From positions 45,778,057 to 45,842,056 of the forward strand of contig CP141137.1 in NCBI GenBank assembly GCA_035236585.1: 64,000 nucleotides of DNA. The letters are read 5' to 3'. Source of the DNA: Warburgia ugandensis. Taxonomy: Eukaryota; Streptophyta; Magnoliopsida; Canellales; Canellaceae. Both the position numbers and the translations under genes were made by a program. Shown in pieces: positions 36,901 to 50,014 of this stretch; positions within the stretch are counted from its first letter, which is position 1; the number at the start of each line of letters is the position of its first letter. Below the pieces are notes generated by a model. That model did not search any database. It saw nothing but the letters and a program-made list of their open reading frames with translations, and was not told where the DNA came from.

Positions 36901-38476
36901 ATCTATGATGGATTAGGGTTCTGTTAGATCCATTAGAACACTAATTGTTGATCTATAGTGTGAAATGATAGATCTAGACACAGATTAATCCTGGTCTACT
37001 AAGAAGAGTGACCCATAAGTGATAGATTTGACCATTGATAGATAGGATGGAAGTCTAGATCGATAATTTAGACTATTGATCTATAAATCTAATTGATAAT
37101 CAATAGAGAATGAGAAATAATACTTGGATTCTTATTATTAAATTACATCCAAGACCCCACAAAGACCATAAAGAAGATCTAGGATTCGAATTGAAGAAGA
37201 ATGCAAATAACACCTGAGTGACATCCATGAGGTAGGTTGTGTGATGCTACTAAGTTTTCAACTGAATTCTAAAACCTAAATACTTTACTAGAATATATTT
37301 TTGTGTTTAGTATACTTTTGGAAATGATATGAGGTATGATATTCTTCTAATAAGCATGCAAATTATTTTCATGTTTCATGATCTTAATTAAAAATGCTAC
37401 TACTTATATATTTCATGAACAGTTATATATATATGCATTAATTGCATGTTTTAAAACAAGTTGCATAAATTGCATGACCTATGATGATTGAGATATGGAA
37501 TATATGTATACATATATCTCTTTTTTAGGTTATTGAGCTTGGTGGGCACTGTGCTAAGAAGTTGTTAGTAGGGGTTTGGCCTCTAACTAGCAAAGGTGGT
37601 AGGTATCATTGCCTAAAGTGGCACTTGTCCTTTTCTCTATTGCTATTGTAATAGGACGACCATTGGAGGTATTCATGGCACCCATTTCAAGACATTTATA
37701 GTTGCCGTGAAGGTAATTTTAGATAGGTCTGGTTGTGAGTATAATGGGGCCTATGATTTCTGTTTTGATATCGTCATACATGGTCCATTGAGATGGTCTT
37801 AGACGAGTACGTGTGACTAGTTGATTGATGTGTTCGTCGAGATTCTAGCATATGGATTGATTGATTACTACTTTAAGAAGTTAGTATTGTTTATATTATA
37901 AGTGATTGATTGATTTCATTGGAAGTTCTATTATCTTAATAAATCAAGTTTCATTAAAATTAAACATTTTGGCTCACTCTTCATCGAATCATATCCAACC
38001 GTGTGGATCAATCTAGCAATGATGGAATTTTTATTCTATTTTGTTTATTGAATCACATGAAATTTTATCCACTTCCATAAACATATGAACAAAGGAATAA
38101 AGAATATTTTCTACTCAAATTCAAACTTGCGACAGATACAAATAGAACTAGATTGATAAAAAAATTCTTGGAAACAAAATTCTGCCACATCAACTTATAA
38201 AGTTTTGTATAGAATGGAAAATTTATCCAATTTATACCTAACATATTATTATGATATGATATTATAATCAGATTGGGTACAAGGAATAGATTTAGATTTG
38301 ATCTGTTCTCGATGTAAAACTTAACCATCTGACTAAAGATGAGGAAACTAAGGGCTATGATACATCGATCAATGTATCTCAAATCTAGTTGTAGACAATC
38401 TCAAAGCATCTCAAATAACGTCGAGAAAAGAACTCTTTATTTTTTGTTCCCTTACCCCTTTGGTGCTAATGTGACA
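33918..38476 (+). mobile_element. Probable long LTR-like element related to 22,706-27,498
   Basis: It begins TGACACCCAGGTTTT, like the start of the nested 4.8 kb insertion, and has the matching CTCAACAAGCTATGCTTG block at 34,519. A later GGAGTTCGGTTGAAAAAGTT phrase (35,487) is common in long plant gypsy LTRs. A possible end is GGTGCTAATGTGACA near 38,476, which gives inverted TGACACC/TGTGACA termini and a similar length. No TSD was found, so the right boundary is a guess. ORFs at 35,514-35,973 sit in a GC-richer CT/purine stretch and show no domain. Confidence 0.35.
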
Positions 38477-41400
38477 CCTTCTTTTGGAGTTTTATCATAC
38501 TTTTATATAATAAGTCCAATTTCATGATAATCAAAACAGTTCATTTTAGCTACTTTATAGTAGATGAGATCTGTACCAAAAATTACATACATTGGATGAT
38601 TATACTATTTTGAGTTTTCAAATCAATGATAAAAAAAATTAATGGTATTAAAAAAAAGTAAAAAATGTCAATGTTTGGATACTTTAAAATATTGTGCTTT
38701 TGAGACATGACTCACCTATTGCAAAACGCTTAACATGAAACAGTTTGATGACTCAAAAAAGGAAATTAGACATGTACTTTTATCATAAAACTCAAAAAGA
38801 GGATTTAGAATTAGTACGAAAGGTCCGTGGAAATCTTAGTTCCCTTATGTTTTTGTGGGGATTTCCGAGGGACACCCATTTCAAATGCTTAGAAACCCGT
38901 CTTGACACTCATTCGATGCTTTTGTGACACTTCAAAGAGCGTCAAACGATGCCTATCTTAGATGGTTATGGCCGAATGACGTCATCCATTGGACAGCTTG
39001 ACCCTCTGCCTAGTGCTACAGATTATAGAGGTCATATGTGGTGTTAGTGATATGAACATCCCTTTATATATGCTGAAAAGTGCATGTGGGGCCAAGGTGG
39101 TGGATAATCCGAACTGTTCACCCTCATCTTTCATCGGGACCCTAAAACTCTTAGCCATTGGATGCTCTCAACCTTCCAAGTGATCGTCATTTTCTACTGT
39201 TTTGTACCTACTCTGTCTTTTTGTTCCTGGACAGTCCAAGCAGTCCATATAATTGGTAGGATCATCCCGTAAAGATGTTTTCCAGTGCACAGCTTATCTA
39301 AGATGCTGTTCCAGAAAATGGGCGGTTTAAATCACGAACTGTTGCCCCCCTATACTTATCGGGCCCGCAGTGATTTACGCGAGTTTTGAATTTTCTTAGC
39401 CAACCACTTTTATATAACCCAAGGACTGATTGGTAAAGCTTAAATAATCTGATTCAATCTAACTCCAGTTTGTACAGTTTTGAATTTTCTAGGCCCCCAC
39501 GTTCAAAGCTAAAAGGGCCCATTGGCAAGGGCTATATAATCTTCTTTATTGGATTATTGAAGATTATTCATACAGATTTACATGGCATAATCTAATAAAT
39601 TTGATTGTACAAGCCTTGCCTATCTGTCCCTTAGAACAAGAGAAATATTCTTCCTCGACAGAGCAGATTTAAAGGAAAAGGCGCGAGATAACATATGAGA
39701 ACAAGGTTTTCCCCAATACCCAGAGTCAGAAGGGACTAATGTAGCCTATGATTTCATCGTCAACGGTGGATGGGCAGAGGTCACGGGCAAAGAACAGAAC
39801 TCGGAAGGCAGACTCTAATGGACTAGCTGTATGGTAGTGCCTCTCGATTCTCAGCTCCTGGCCAGTCTTTTCTTCTGCATGCCCTATTTCCTTCTCCCGA
39901 ATTCGGGAGTAAGGTATCTTTCATATTTTCTCTTTTTAGCAATAGCAGCAAGAAATTACTCGTAATCCGACAGGTATAGTGTTAACGAGCCATGCAGCAG
40001 CTGAAAATTCTAGCTATGGTCGGCTTGTGAATTCAATCGAATTGGCCAATTCTTTGTCGTCAAAATGCAGGAATCAAATATCTAGAATTGTGCGACCTTT
40101 CAAAATGTTGTCTCCGGGTTTGAGAAGATTCCGCAAGCACCCGTCCTGTTAGATGATGCAGAAGTCTTCTTAGCCTGGCAGTGTTGTATCTGCGTGCAAA
40201 TTCGTGGAAGTCTTACGCGCAAACACAATCTAAAAAGGCTTTATACGTTATATCCATTGCCAAATGACCGTTTCCCTATTTACTGGACCTTGCCCAAACA
40301 CCTGTTATGTATATGTACTGCCGTTTTGGTACCATTTCTTCCTAAGCCGCCTTTGCTTGCTTCGCCCTGTATAATAAACAGTGCCGTTAATCTAATGGGC
40401 CACAAACTAGCAGCAGAAAACATGCTGCAGCCACAATAGCTCGGTGATCCTATCTCTTCCTCTGAATTGGACCATTTACTTATGCAAACATCTTTTTTCT
40501 TAATGTCTATGTCATGAAAATGGCAGGCAAGCTACAGTATTCTATTTGGAATATTCCACAATAACCTTTTCATTATCATTAATTGACGCTAGGAAGTCCA
40601 GTAAGTTTAAACAGGTATTATACATGGTTGTTCATCTTGTAATACATTCGGGGCATCTCAAACCAGCTCATGTTCAAGCCAGATCTCATCTCAAGCCAAC
40701 TCAACTTATCTCGAGCACCCCTAAGACCATGTTGTGTATACGGACAGGATAGTTCTGTTCCCTTTGATCCCTTATTTAGGCCCAAATCCGTTCTTTGCCT
40801 ATGTTTACATAAGTTACTCTTACCATAAAATGACATCACCCAAAACTCTTCTATCAATATCGCTTTTTTCGTGGTTCAAATGAAACCGACCGTCAAGAAA
40901 GAGGAAAGTTTATTGCTTAGAAACTCATATTGCAATTTGAACCTGATTTCATATATGTTCGGGGCCTTGTCATTTTGTCTATGTATTAGATTGTCAAAAT
41001 GGGAACCCAGTTTCGCAGAAGGGACCATGAATGTGGGGATAATTTGGATGCATATGGTGGGTGGAAAAGCAACATATCTAGCAAAGGCCCTCAATTTCTT
41101 GGCTGGCTCTCCGGGATATCCAAACGTTTGAAAACGGCAGTTCGGTGCAAATAGCACGGAACATAAGACGAAGGGCAACAATGTTATCCCACAAAACAAG
41201 TGCAGTCGTATCGTGAATTGACATTGCACACAGATTTTAATCATTTCCTACAACCGAGGGCAGGTTACGATTCTGCCTGGGGCGGTCACATCCATGCTGT
41301 GTTCGCACCAGAATGCACATGGTCAGGAAGACGACACCTTTGCAAAAGTACAAACATACCTTCATTAAACGTTAATGTGGATTTTAAACCCATGTGACAG

Positions 41401-42203
41401 GCAAAGACTTGCGACTGACTATGCGGGTGGGTGGAGATTATAACAGCTACGGAAGTCATGGTAACCTGCCGCTTGTTTTGCAGGGCATTGGGCAGAGAGA
41501 GTCAAGCTTTTAAGTGGCAGCTTCCACACCTAAAATTAGATTCCTGTGTGCATTTTATGTGTCACTTTTCCAGAGAAAGGAATTTATTTGCATAATTCGA
41601 TTTAAGGAATTCATCTCATTTGAGAATTAGATTCCAATTGCCCTTCGCGTAAACTGCAGTCAATGGGAGATCGTGAAGAAAAGGCTCAAGACAGTTACCG
41701 GGCATGTGGGACCAAAGAAACATGTGAATTTGAGATGCTCGAGCACTAGCACGATAGTCGTGAGATTTCTGCGGTATGCATCTGATGGCGAATGGCAATG
41801 GCGATGGAGAAATGAGAATTGTTCCCATGCCAAGATGTTGAAATGGAAGATCAAATAAACAGCGAAATCAAATAAATCATCGTAATTTATAACATTGGAG
41901 TATCTAATGGGTTTATATTTTTCGACAGGCCACGTGGTCGCTCCTCAAGTGTGAAATGCTTAGTATGTCGACTCATGGATTTGGCTACAAATAGAAGGTA
42001 ACAGGAATATCGAGCCCCAGTCTGAATTCGACGACTTCATCGAAATGGCTGGGTTAGTATAATGAGTTTATTGCTTGCGATAGCAACCGTGGGACCTACT
42101 GGAAGTATCGTATGAATCACGCTAACGTTTCTTTGTTAAGGAGGTCACGTGCTCGCTTGTTATTTTCTCCTCTATCCTCTAAATGCATCTCTCCTTTAAT
42201 TAA
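38477..42203. other. Unassigned DNA, no gene supported
   Basis: Composition is more balanced than in the flanking elements and no terminal repeats were recognised. Many short frames exist (for example 40,194-40,439, 40,871-41,131 and 40,876-41,244), often overlapping on both strands, with no recognisable domain and no splice-linked exon chain. This is a candidate for the remaining non-repeat intergenic sequence. A search against plant transcripts would decide whether it hides exons. Confidence 0.45.
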
Positions 42204-42456
42204 TGGAGGAACACAGCACGAAACATGACAAAATAAAATATCACGGCCTTATATCTTGAAATACCATCTCGAATCCACAAGATGAAGAAGTCTTGAATCC
42301 ATAAGTCAATAAATATACTCGAATTTCCATTAACAAGATAATAAACAAACCTTACAATGCCTTTAACTTAAATAGAACTTAAACTTCTAAATAACAATAT
42401 AAGTTGTCAAATTTAAAAGAAATCTATGATAAATTTGCTAATTCTAAAATAAAAAA

Positions 42457-42805
42457 GGAATTTTTGCAAAAATGTCATTACATTTTGGCATTTTTACAAA
42501 ATAGTCCAATGTTTTTTGAGTTTTGCAAATTTGCCAACCATATAAAATTGTCATTCTGTTAGTTTCCAATCCTCTTCCTTGTTAATTTTTGTTAAAATAC
42601 TAATATTATCCTTCTCTGTGGCCAACATGATTAAGTTGTCTACTCTGCCCACTAAATTCAATAACTTCCCAATGGAAAGTTAAGTGAAACTTGGTATTAG
42701 CATAATTCAATAATAAGAAATCTAATGATATGGTTTGATTCAACAAAAGCCAAACAATATTAAGATATTCAAGGGCAAATACACCACATTCACCTACCTG
42801 CACGA
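42457..42805. mobile_element. MITE-like insertion in the TRIM 3' LTR
   Basis: It is absent from the partner LTR. AATAAAAAA flanks it on both sides and may be the TSD. Its left part (TTTTTGCAAAAATGTCATTA, GAGTTTTGCAAATTTGCCA) matches the arms of the fold-back element at 2640-2995. The rest is noncoding. Confidence 0.5.
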
Positions 42806-43160
42806 CAAATAAAAAATAGAGAAAAAGATACTTGTTTGGTCACTAGGGATCCTGCATCAATCTCCTCAACTTAAGCTAAACTCATCCTCAGTTGACCATA
42901 ATATCTATTCAAAAGCTCTAATCTCCATAAAGATCCTTTTCTTTTCTTTTTATCATATTCATTGGTTCAATGACAGCAAGCCCATCCAACAATCATATGA
43001 TTCTTGGTTCTTGCAAGTTTGCTTTGATCCTTGGCTGCGTGCCCTTCAACAATTGTGAGATCTCTAGCTCTTGCAAGTTAGTTTTGATGCTTGGAACATC
43101 ATCCACAAGAACATAATTTCTTATTTTATCATTGGCAGCTATTGTTCAATTGTAGTCCTT

Positions 43161-43172
43161 GCTCTGATACCA
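43161..43172 (-). other. Primer-binding site, initiator tRNA-Met type
   Basis: GCTCTGATACCA on the plus strand is TGGTATCAGAGC on the minus strand, the standard plant LTR-element primer site. It directly adjoins the inner end of the 5' LTR. Confidence 0.75.
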
Positions 43173-43479
43173 AACAACACAACACCATATGTGACAAAAA
43201 TGAACAAGGAAAAAAAAAATCACCGTCTTCTACCTCAAAATATCATCTCGAATCCAGAAGACAATAGATATACTCAAATATCCATTAAATAGATGATCAA
43301 CAAACCTTACAATGCCTTCAACTTAAATAGAATGTAAATAGCTAAATAAGAACGCTTAGTTATCAAATTCAATAAGATAAAAAAATTGATGACTCCAAAA
43401 TAAAAAATCCTAACTAAATAAAAAATTTATAGAAAAGATAATTGCTTCGTCATTGAGCATCCTATATCTAGCAAGAAGC

Positions 43480-44313
43480 CTTTTTGTAGCAGATTTGAAG
43501 GCTCATCCATACTATATTATAAGAGAAGTCCCTTCCAACTTTGCTATTAAATTAATAAACCTAAAGTTTGTTAACGATAACTTGGTGAACATTGATAGGA
43601 TGGCTCAGTAAATAGTGATGAGAAGACTCGGTGCAAAGTGTGCATAAGTGGACTCGGTAGGCAGACCTTTTGACTAGTGGATATGACCACCTCTTGTTAT
43701 GTTTGTGGGCAGCTGACGAGGGTGTCCTACGAGGGCGACTGATGAGGGCGGGTGCAAGAGGCACTGACAGACTTCAGGTGGCAGGCTTCTAAGTGGCAAG
43801 GCTTTTAGGTGCTTGCAGTTTACTCAATGAGTGATTTGCACTTTATGGAGTGTTGAGCAGGTGAGCAGAGCTACTGAAAAGTACAGAGACTAGATCAAAG
43901 CTGTGATTGAAATTTGGGAGAGCTGAACAAAGTAGCAATGTTTAGTACATTCTCCTCCCATGTGCATGGAGGGGGAGATTGTTGGGGTGGACCCGCTATG
44001 GTCCATGCCCATGTGAGTAAATAACAAATGACATTCTAGAACGTCGGCACTGCACCATGACTCAAGAATTTCAACACTGACGGCTGGTAAACAAAGACCA
44101 TACTGCCATCAAATTTGACATTCAAATCATTGTATCCCTTATAAATATAGTACATTTGTAAGTGAGAGATGAGTGTGGGAGATATATAATCTAATCAGAT
44201 GAAATAGAATTTTCTCCCGTGGACGTAGGCCATTTGGCCAAACCACGTAAAACTTTGTCTCTCCTATTTTTTTTTTGTGTTTGATCTTGGGTGGGGACGA
44301 TATATCCCTAACA
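43480..44313 (+). mobile_element. 3' end of a copia-like LTR element
   Basis: A polypurine tract GGAGGGGGAGAT (43,969-43,979) precedes an LTR at 43,980-44,313. The LTR opens TGTTGGGG and closes CCCTAACA, near-perfect short inverted ends. The LTR holds a TTATAAATA box (44,140-44,148) and GGACGTAGGCCA and AACCACGTAAA phrases, as in many plant copia LTRs. Sequence upstream to about 43,480 is presumably internal but noncoding. No 5' LTR is present, so the element is truncated, possibly by insertion or deletion beside the TRIM. Confidence 0.65.
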
Positions 44314-44323
44314 TAGATGAATA

Positions 44324-45300
44324 CTAAATCAAAGCACTTGTAACCGCTTTGTATCAAAGAGCTCCTACTTTTTCACGATGAAAGTAACCTATAGATAGAT
44401 CATCTATCTAGTTAATCTTATTCCTTAATTAGGCTTTGAATGTCTCCTGGTCTAAGAATCATGCTGATTGTATAAGTTTTATATATAAACAAATCTTCCC
44501 TTCATGAATGGCTAGAAGCATTCTAAATATTGGTCGACATTCAAAAACAAAAAACATGATCACGTGGTCCACGTCAATCTCTATATTTTAGACTAAAATA
44601 CAAATAAGGTAAATAAATTAGATGAACTAAGTAAATTATTTATAATTGAATACCATTATATAAAAAGTGGAAGTGCTCTGACACAAAGCATGTACAAGAG
44701 CCTCTGATTTAGCATTCCTCAAAATATGAATGGCATCACCTTATTTCAACCTGTAGGCGCTGGAGCATTTCCCTAGCTTTTACGCATGTTAAAATGATAT
44801 GAATCCCCAATTGAAGTGGAAAAGGTATACAGACAATGTGCATCGAGGTAACATCATGGAGCATCTACCCTACACTTTAATCAGAACTTGTTGGATGGTT
44901 CCATTATACAGTTTGGTACAGGAACTTTAAGAAATGCAGTGGAGAGTTGGTTCTACGCTGGCAGCATCGTCAGGATCTTTCCAAGTCTATGCGACCATTT
45001 TGATCTCATGCCTCCGACAAAATGACATCAACAATATATATATATATATATGTATATTTCACCAGTGAGAATGCTAAATCAGGGCAATTCTAATCACTCT
45101 GTATTAACACTGTATCAAAGTGCTTCTACTTTTTGCATGATAATGTACGCGTGTAAATAATTTACTTAAATTTATCTAATTTTTCTGACTATGGATTCTT
45201 CCTAGTTTAAAAATCAAGCAGACTGCATTAGCATTAACATATTATCAGATCGTGTTTCTTGTTTTTGAACGTAGACCATTGTTTAGAAAATGTTTAATCA
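44324..45300. repeat. Diverged direct repeats about 740 bp apart
   Basis: 44,324-44,540 and 45,068-45,290 share CTAAATCA, CTTTGTATCAAAG(A/T)GCT / CTGTATCAAAGTGCTTCTAC, CTACTTTTT(C/G)CA, and a later (T/C)CTAGTTTAA / CCTGGTCTAAGAATCA(A/T)GC. Divergence is high. They could be remnants of LTRs, but no primer site or tract was seen. Confidence 0.5.
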
Positions 45301-47549
45301 TCCACAAAATGAAGATTTAGATGTCGGAATCACTCAATTACCAAAAAATTAGCAGCAATTGTACCTACTAACAATCACTTGTTAGACTGAGGTACCACGG
45401 GACCTAAGACTGTCTACAGTCGTCGATCTACAATGATCGCCCAATTTGTTAGAATATATATTGGTGAAGATTCCAAATGCAAAGTAGCACAAACACCATC
45501 TAGGAGAAGGAAATTAGGAAAACTCTTTAAGTGATTCCGATTTAGATACTGAATCGGCTCGTCCATATCCTTTACCAATTTAAAATTGCCAAGAGGTAGG
45601 AATTGCATGCGTCAGTGGATGGTGGCATGCTTGACCTCATCATTTCACAGTCGTGGCTTTTCCGCTTTTGCTATTGATTATGCTCTCTCGCCACATTGCC
45701 CCGAAGTTTCCAATGTCATCGTAAGGAAGATCTCATCAGGTATCCACCTGAGCAAATCGTCACCTCAGTGATGAAAGTGGGACACGTTAACCACATAGCT
45801 CGAAGTTGCAAGTCCAAGTCCACGTCCACTAGGCCCCCTAATCTTATCTTCACGAGCTCCATACTGGGGTTTCCAAATATTTCCTTTTAGAAGGAAAATG
45901 AAATTTTGGCTAGGAAACAAAAGTAGAAAATCGCCCCAAGTAGTTGGCAATGCGTTTCAGACCTGATATTGCCTTTCACACCAGATGTTGCCTCCCTTTC
46001 TTTCTCGCATTGGTCTCTGAAAATTTCTTTTTCCGTCATCGGCATTGCTGTTGACTTATATGAAAATCTATCCTATTTATGTAGAAGATGAAAGTATATA
46101 GTGGAAATCAGTTCTGTCTTCCCGCACCAGAAATACTATTTCTGCCTCTATGTTTGTAAAAATTACAAGTTATAAACTATTTCATTATTGCTTAGCTTTA
46201 AAAGATTAATTTATCATTAATTATTAAAAAAAGAAAAAGAAGATGTTCAAGTGGCCTCTTTCACTTAATGACTACTTTTAGCCTTTAGATTTTAGCAATT
46301 TCATAACAAGTTCCATGTTTACATTATCTTCTCAAGTCCCGTTTTCTTCAGAAACCATTGTTAAAAACACCCTTTCAAAGCCACACCACTTTTAGGGTTA
46401 ATTGAAAAAATGATTTTGCATTAATTTTACAAAAAGGACTATTTTATCCTAATAAAACCCTTTTTTAGGTAAACCATCCTTATAAATTTTGAAGAATAAG
46501 AAATGATAAAGAAATCATTTATGTCTCCTTAACTAGTGTATTTTTAGAAAATAAATAATAATAATGTTTGCTTTTGTCTTCACATCCTTCTTTATAGATG
46601 TCAATAATGCCTATGATTGTTTAAGAGATTAAAATTCAAATTCAGCCCTCCTTTTTTAATGATCTAAATTGTCCATATGCTAGATCAGTCTCCAAAGTGA
46701 AAAATGAACATAAGTATCTCATATCAGAGCCTCTAGCACCCAAGGGTGGTTAACTTTCATATTTTACACATTCATTGCACAACCTACCACATGGATAGTT
46801 TGAAACATAGAAATAATAGGCCCCACATAAATTTTAGCCACTAATATTTGGGTGGTGGTATATTTGCACCCTGTTTTTCTTCATGACCCTCTCACTAAAT
46901 AGTCAAAATGGCTATAACCCTAGGTCAGCATAGATTTTTGAAGATCTAAATTATTTACAATATTGTCCTCAACATAAATGAGCCATAATCCAAAATTCTT
47001 ATTCATTGTGTGATCCTAGTAACCCTTCTTTAGTTTAAAATGGACAGTGAAACCTTTTTACCATCCATTTTACTATATAAGAAAGCATTAGCTACAATCA
47101 TCCAAGGGATGAAAACTTTGGAATATAATGTATTTAAACTATATGAAAACATTATTTGATCATAAACGGTCAGAGATTTTGACTTTGTTTTATCTCTATT
47201 TACATTTATCTATGTTTTTAATGATAATAGTAGTAGAGATATGATCAATATCCATGAATTAGTCTATTCATATTTTAGCAATGGGACAAGGTGCCTTCCT
47301 TCATGCTTGAATCAATTATGTGATGCTTCAACTAGGCAAAACTATGCATAATTTCAATAATTGCAACTTCAAAATGAACATCAATGGTTTATAATTGACC
47401 TTTTATTGTAGCGTTTGATGAGCTACATTAGGAATTAATAGTTGGACAAGATGAGAGGGCTTTAGGGTGTCTAAAACAGAAGTCAACCCTTGCCCCTTTC
47501 AAATGAAGAAAAATGAACTTTCCAAGGGTCATTTCAAGTTTGAACTTTC

Positions 47550-47550
<1 letters not shown>

Positions 47551-47630
<80 letters not shown>
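47551..47630. repeat. (ATT)n microsatellite
   Basis: About 26 uninterrupted ATT units. The minus-strand poly-Asn ORF at 47,428-47,646 is only a translation of this repeat. Confidence 0.97.
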
Positions 47631-48754
47631 GTAATGCTCTCATCAAGACATAAATTACAACATGACAAGAGCTAGAAAAGTATTCACAATTGGATTTTTT
47701 TTAAGGTCTCATTTCTACTTAAAATTAACAATTTATGCTAATCTTTGGAGCCATGAGTTCAAATAACCAAGGGCTTTAATAATCCAATATCCTGATATTT
47801 CATCATATAAAATAGCTAGGAATCCACCCTCTTAACAAAAAAAAAAGAAAATTGAAAAATGACAAGCCTATTTCCATTAATTTTGAACATACACAACCAA
47901 TATCCCAAAACATTCACTTAAGTAGCACATTTTCTCATATAATCATGCAAAGTCCTACAACATAGATCATGTAAAAACAATCAAAAGTACATGCCTAGAG
48001 TCATTCATTTTATTCTCATTTATCCTGATTAAATTTTCATGCATAAAAAAATCTAAAATCAAGATTTATCATGCTAAAATCCTAGCAACAAGAGAAAAAA
48101 TGTGATTAATCCCTTAGACATGACTTTTCAACCACACAAATCTATCAATTGAGCGAAAATTGTGAATATAAAAATTTTACCCAAAAATCAGCCACTAACA
48201 TGCATTTATTTCAAGTAAACTGAGTCATAAAACATAATTTCAAGCGCTCCAATTCATCCTCCACCACTTCCAAATGATTTCTATGCAAAAACTCATTGTA
48301 AATACAATTTTTGACACTTGAAAATCCTAAAAAAGGAGAAAAATATTATTCCTACCCATTCAACCAAAAACCCATTTAATTCTAATCCTAAATTCATGTA
48401 AAATTAAATTCCTAAACATTTCAAGAGGTTTATATTCCAAAGTTTACCTCACCTAGAGTCTTCAACTTCTTCACCTTTGAGCTTTTCCTCCAAATTTTTT
48501 CTTCCAACTTCAAGATCCAAGCCTCTCCAATCTTATTTCCCTAACATAGTAGGGTGGGCTTTGAGTGGAGAAGGGAATTCAAAGAAGTTGGGTTAGGAAA
48601 TGGAAGAAAAGGGAGTAATAGGGAGATGAGAGATTGGGGGTTTCCTTAGGTTTGCTACTTCTTGGAGTGAGAAAACTCCTCTTTGAAGAGGAAGTCCTTT
48701 TTTAGGGCTCTCTCAAATGGGCAAATGACCTCTTTGCCCTCCATTACTTATGAA

Positions 48755-48915
48755 AAGCAAAATGACTCTCATTTTCCCTTTTAAGTGACAAAAAGTAAGA
48801 ATGACTATCATTTTCCCTTTTGGTTTATGGAAGTAAGAATAACTCCCATATCCTCTTATGTGATGAAAAACATGAATGACTCTTATGTCCCCTTATGAAA
48901 AGCAAGAATTTCCAT
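48755..48915. repeat. Degenerate minisatellite, about 35-45-bp unit
   Basis: Variants of AA(G)(T/C)AAGAATGACT(A/C)TCAT, each followed by a C/T-rich tail (TTTTCCCTTTT, ATCCTCTTATG, GTCCCCTTATG), occur four to five times in a row. Confidence 0.65.
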
Positions 48916-49920
48916 CATGTCTTGAACTTACTTCAACCCATTTTCTCATTTAAAAAAAAGATAAATCCACTCCAAAACGCTTTGAAATTTCATGAAATCC
49001 ATTTAGAAGTCAAACCCAAGTCTTAGTTTTAGATAGTTTTCATATAGAATGTCATTCAAATTGTAAGATTTAGGCACATGCAAGATTTGAAAGAATTTGG
49101 AGAAAATTAGAAAAGTTCTAATATGTCATGCATAAATAGCTTCCTTTTAGAGAGTTTAAAGTAGCATTTCTTGATGGAAGGAGTGCTAGGATTATGTTTG
49201 ACAACTTTTTTTTTTCTTTTTTTAATTTACATTTTAAGAGCCATAATGAGTAGTTACAGAATGGATTGTTTTTTCTTTCTTGGATTCTGACGTAAAGTTG
49301 TCTAGAAATACAAATATTACAATTGAATCTCTTTTTTATATGAAAGAGAAACCTATTTGGATACTGATATATTGTTAACTTGTTCAAAAAAAAGAAACTT
49401 GCATATGAATTAGGTTAGCATTTCCCATGCATATACAATATACTATCCATACTTTTCATCAAATATTAGACAACCCAATATAATACGCACACTTCAGTTT
49501 AGATAAAATGTAAGCATAAATTACACTCATCTCAACTAGGGGATTCAAATTTTAGATGTAAAAAAGCTAGGAATCTTGGTGGATTGAACCACTTTCCTCA
49601 TGAGAAACATTAGACTAGAACCAATTTCTCAAGCACTTTACCTCATATGAGTTTAAGACTCAATATGATGTTGAGCATGCTTAGTGAAAGATAAACAAAA
49701 CTTGGCAGTTGAGTTCCAAGTTCGATATATAGATTGGTAACTTAAAGTCCAAATCATGACAAATACATACATATATGTAGGGAAGAGATAGAAGTATAAA
49801 ACTTGAACTGATAAACAAATGTCTTCTTGATTTAGTTCACCAAAATAGCCTTCCTCATCTCCTATATCTACAAAATCTTAAAGGGAAGGCAAGTAGAAAG
49901 AAAAATTACAAGAAGAAAGT

Positions 49921-50014
49921 AGAATCTAATTCTCCCATTTATAGGAGACCAATGAAGAAGCCATAAACTAGAATCTAATTCTCCCATTTATAGGAGACCA
50001 ATGAAGAAGCCATA
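49921..50014. repeat. 49-bp tandem duplication
   Basis: Two essentially identical units, beginning AGAATCTAATTCTCCCATTT at 49,921 and 49,970. A third, diverged relative lies at about 50,140-50,200 (AAAATCTAATTCACCCATCT). The near-identity of the first two implies a recent event. Confidence 0.9.

Larger units (their letters stand above)
42204..43466 (-). mobile_element. TRIM-like miniature LTR element, minus orientation
   Basis: On the minus strand a primer-binding site TGGTATCAGAGC (43,161-43,172, initiator tRNA-Met type) follows the 5' LTR at 43,173-43,466. A polypurine-like GAGGAGATTGA (about 42,856-42,866) precedes the 3' LTR at 42,204-42,855. The LTRs align through CGAATCCA(C/G)AAGA, TATACTC(G/A)AAT(T/A)TCCATTAA and CAAACCTTACAATGCCTT. 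The 3' LTR is enlarged by an insertion (42,457-42,805). Without it the LTRs are about 300 bp and the internal part about 300 bp, with no coding capacity, as in terminal-repeat retrotransposons in miniature. A TSD was not found. Confidence 0.65.

Noticed and set aside
40871-41244. Overlapping plus and minus ORFs of 86 and 122 codons
   Set aside because: They are complementary readings of the same DNA, and neither shows a recognisable domain or gene structure.
47428-47646. Poly-Asn protein
   Set aside because: Pure translation of the (ATT)n repeat, with no conserved flanks.
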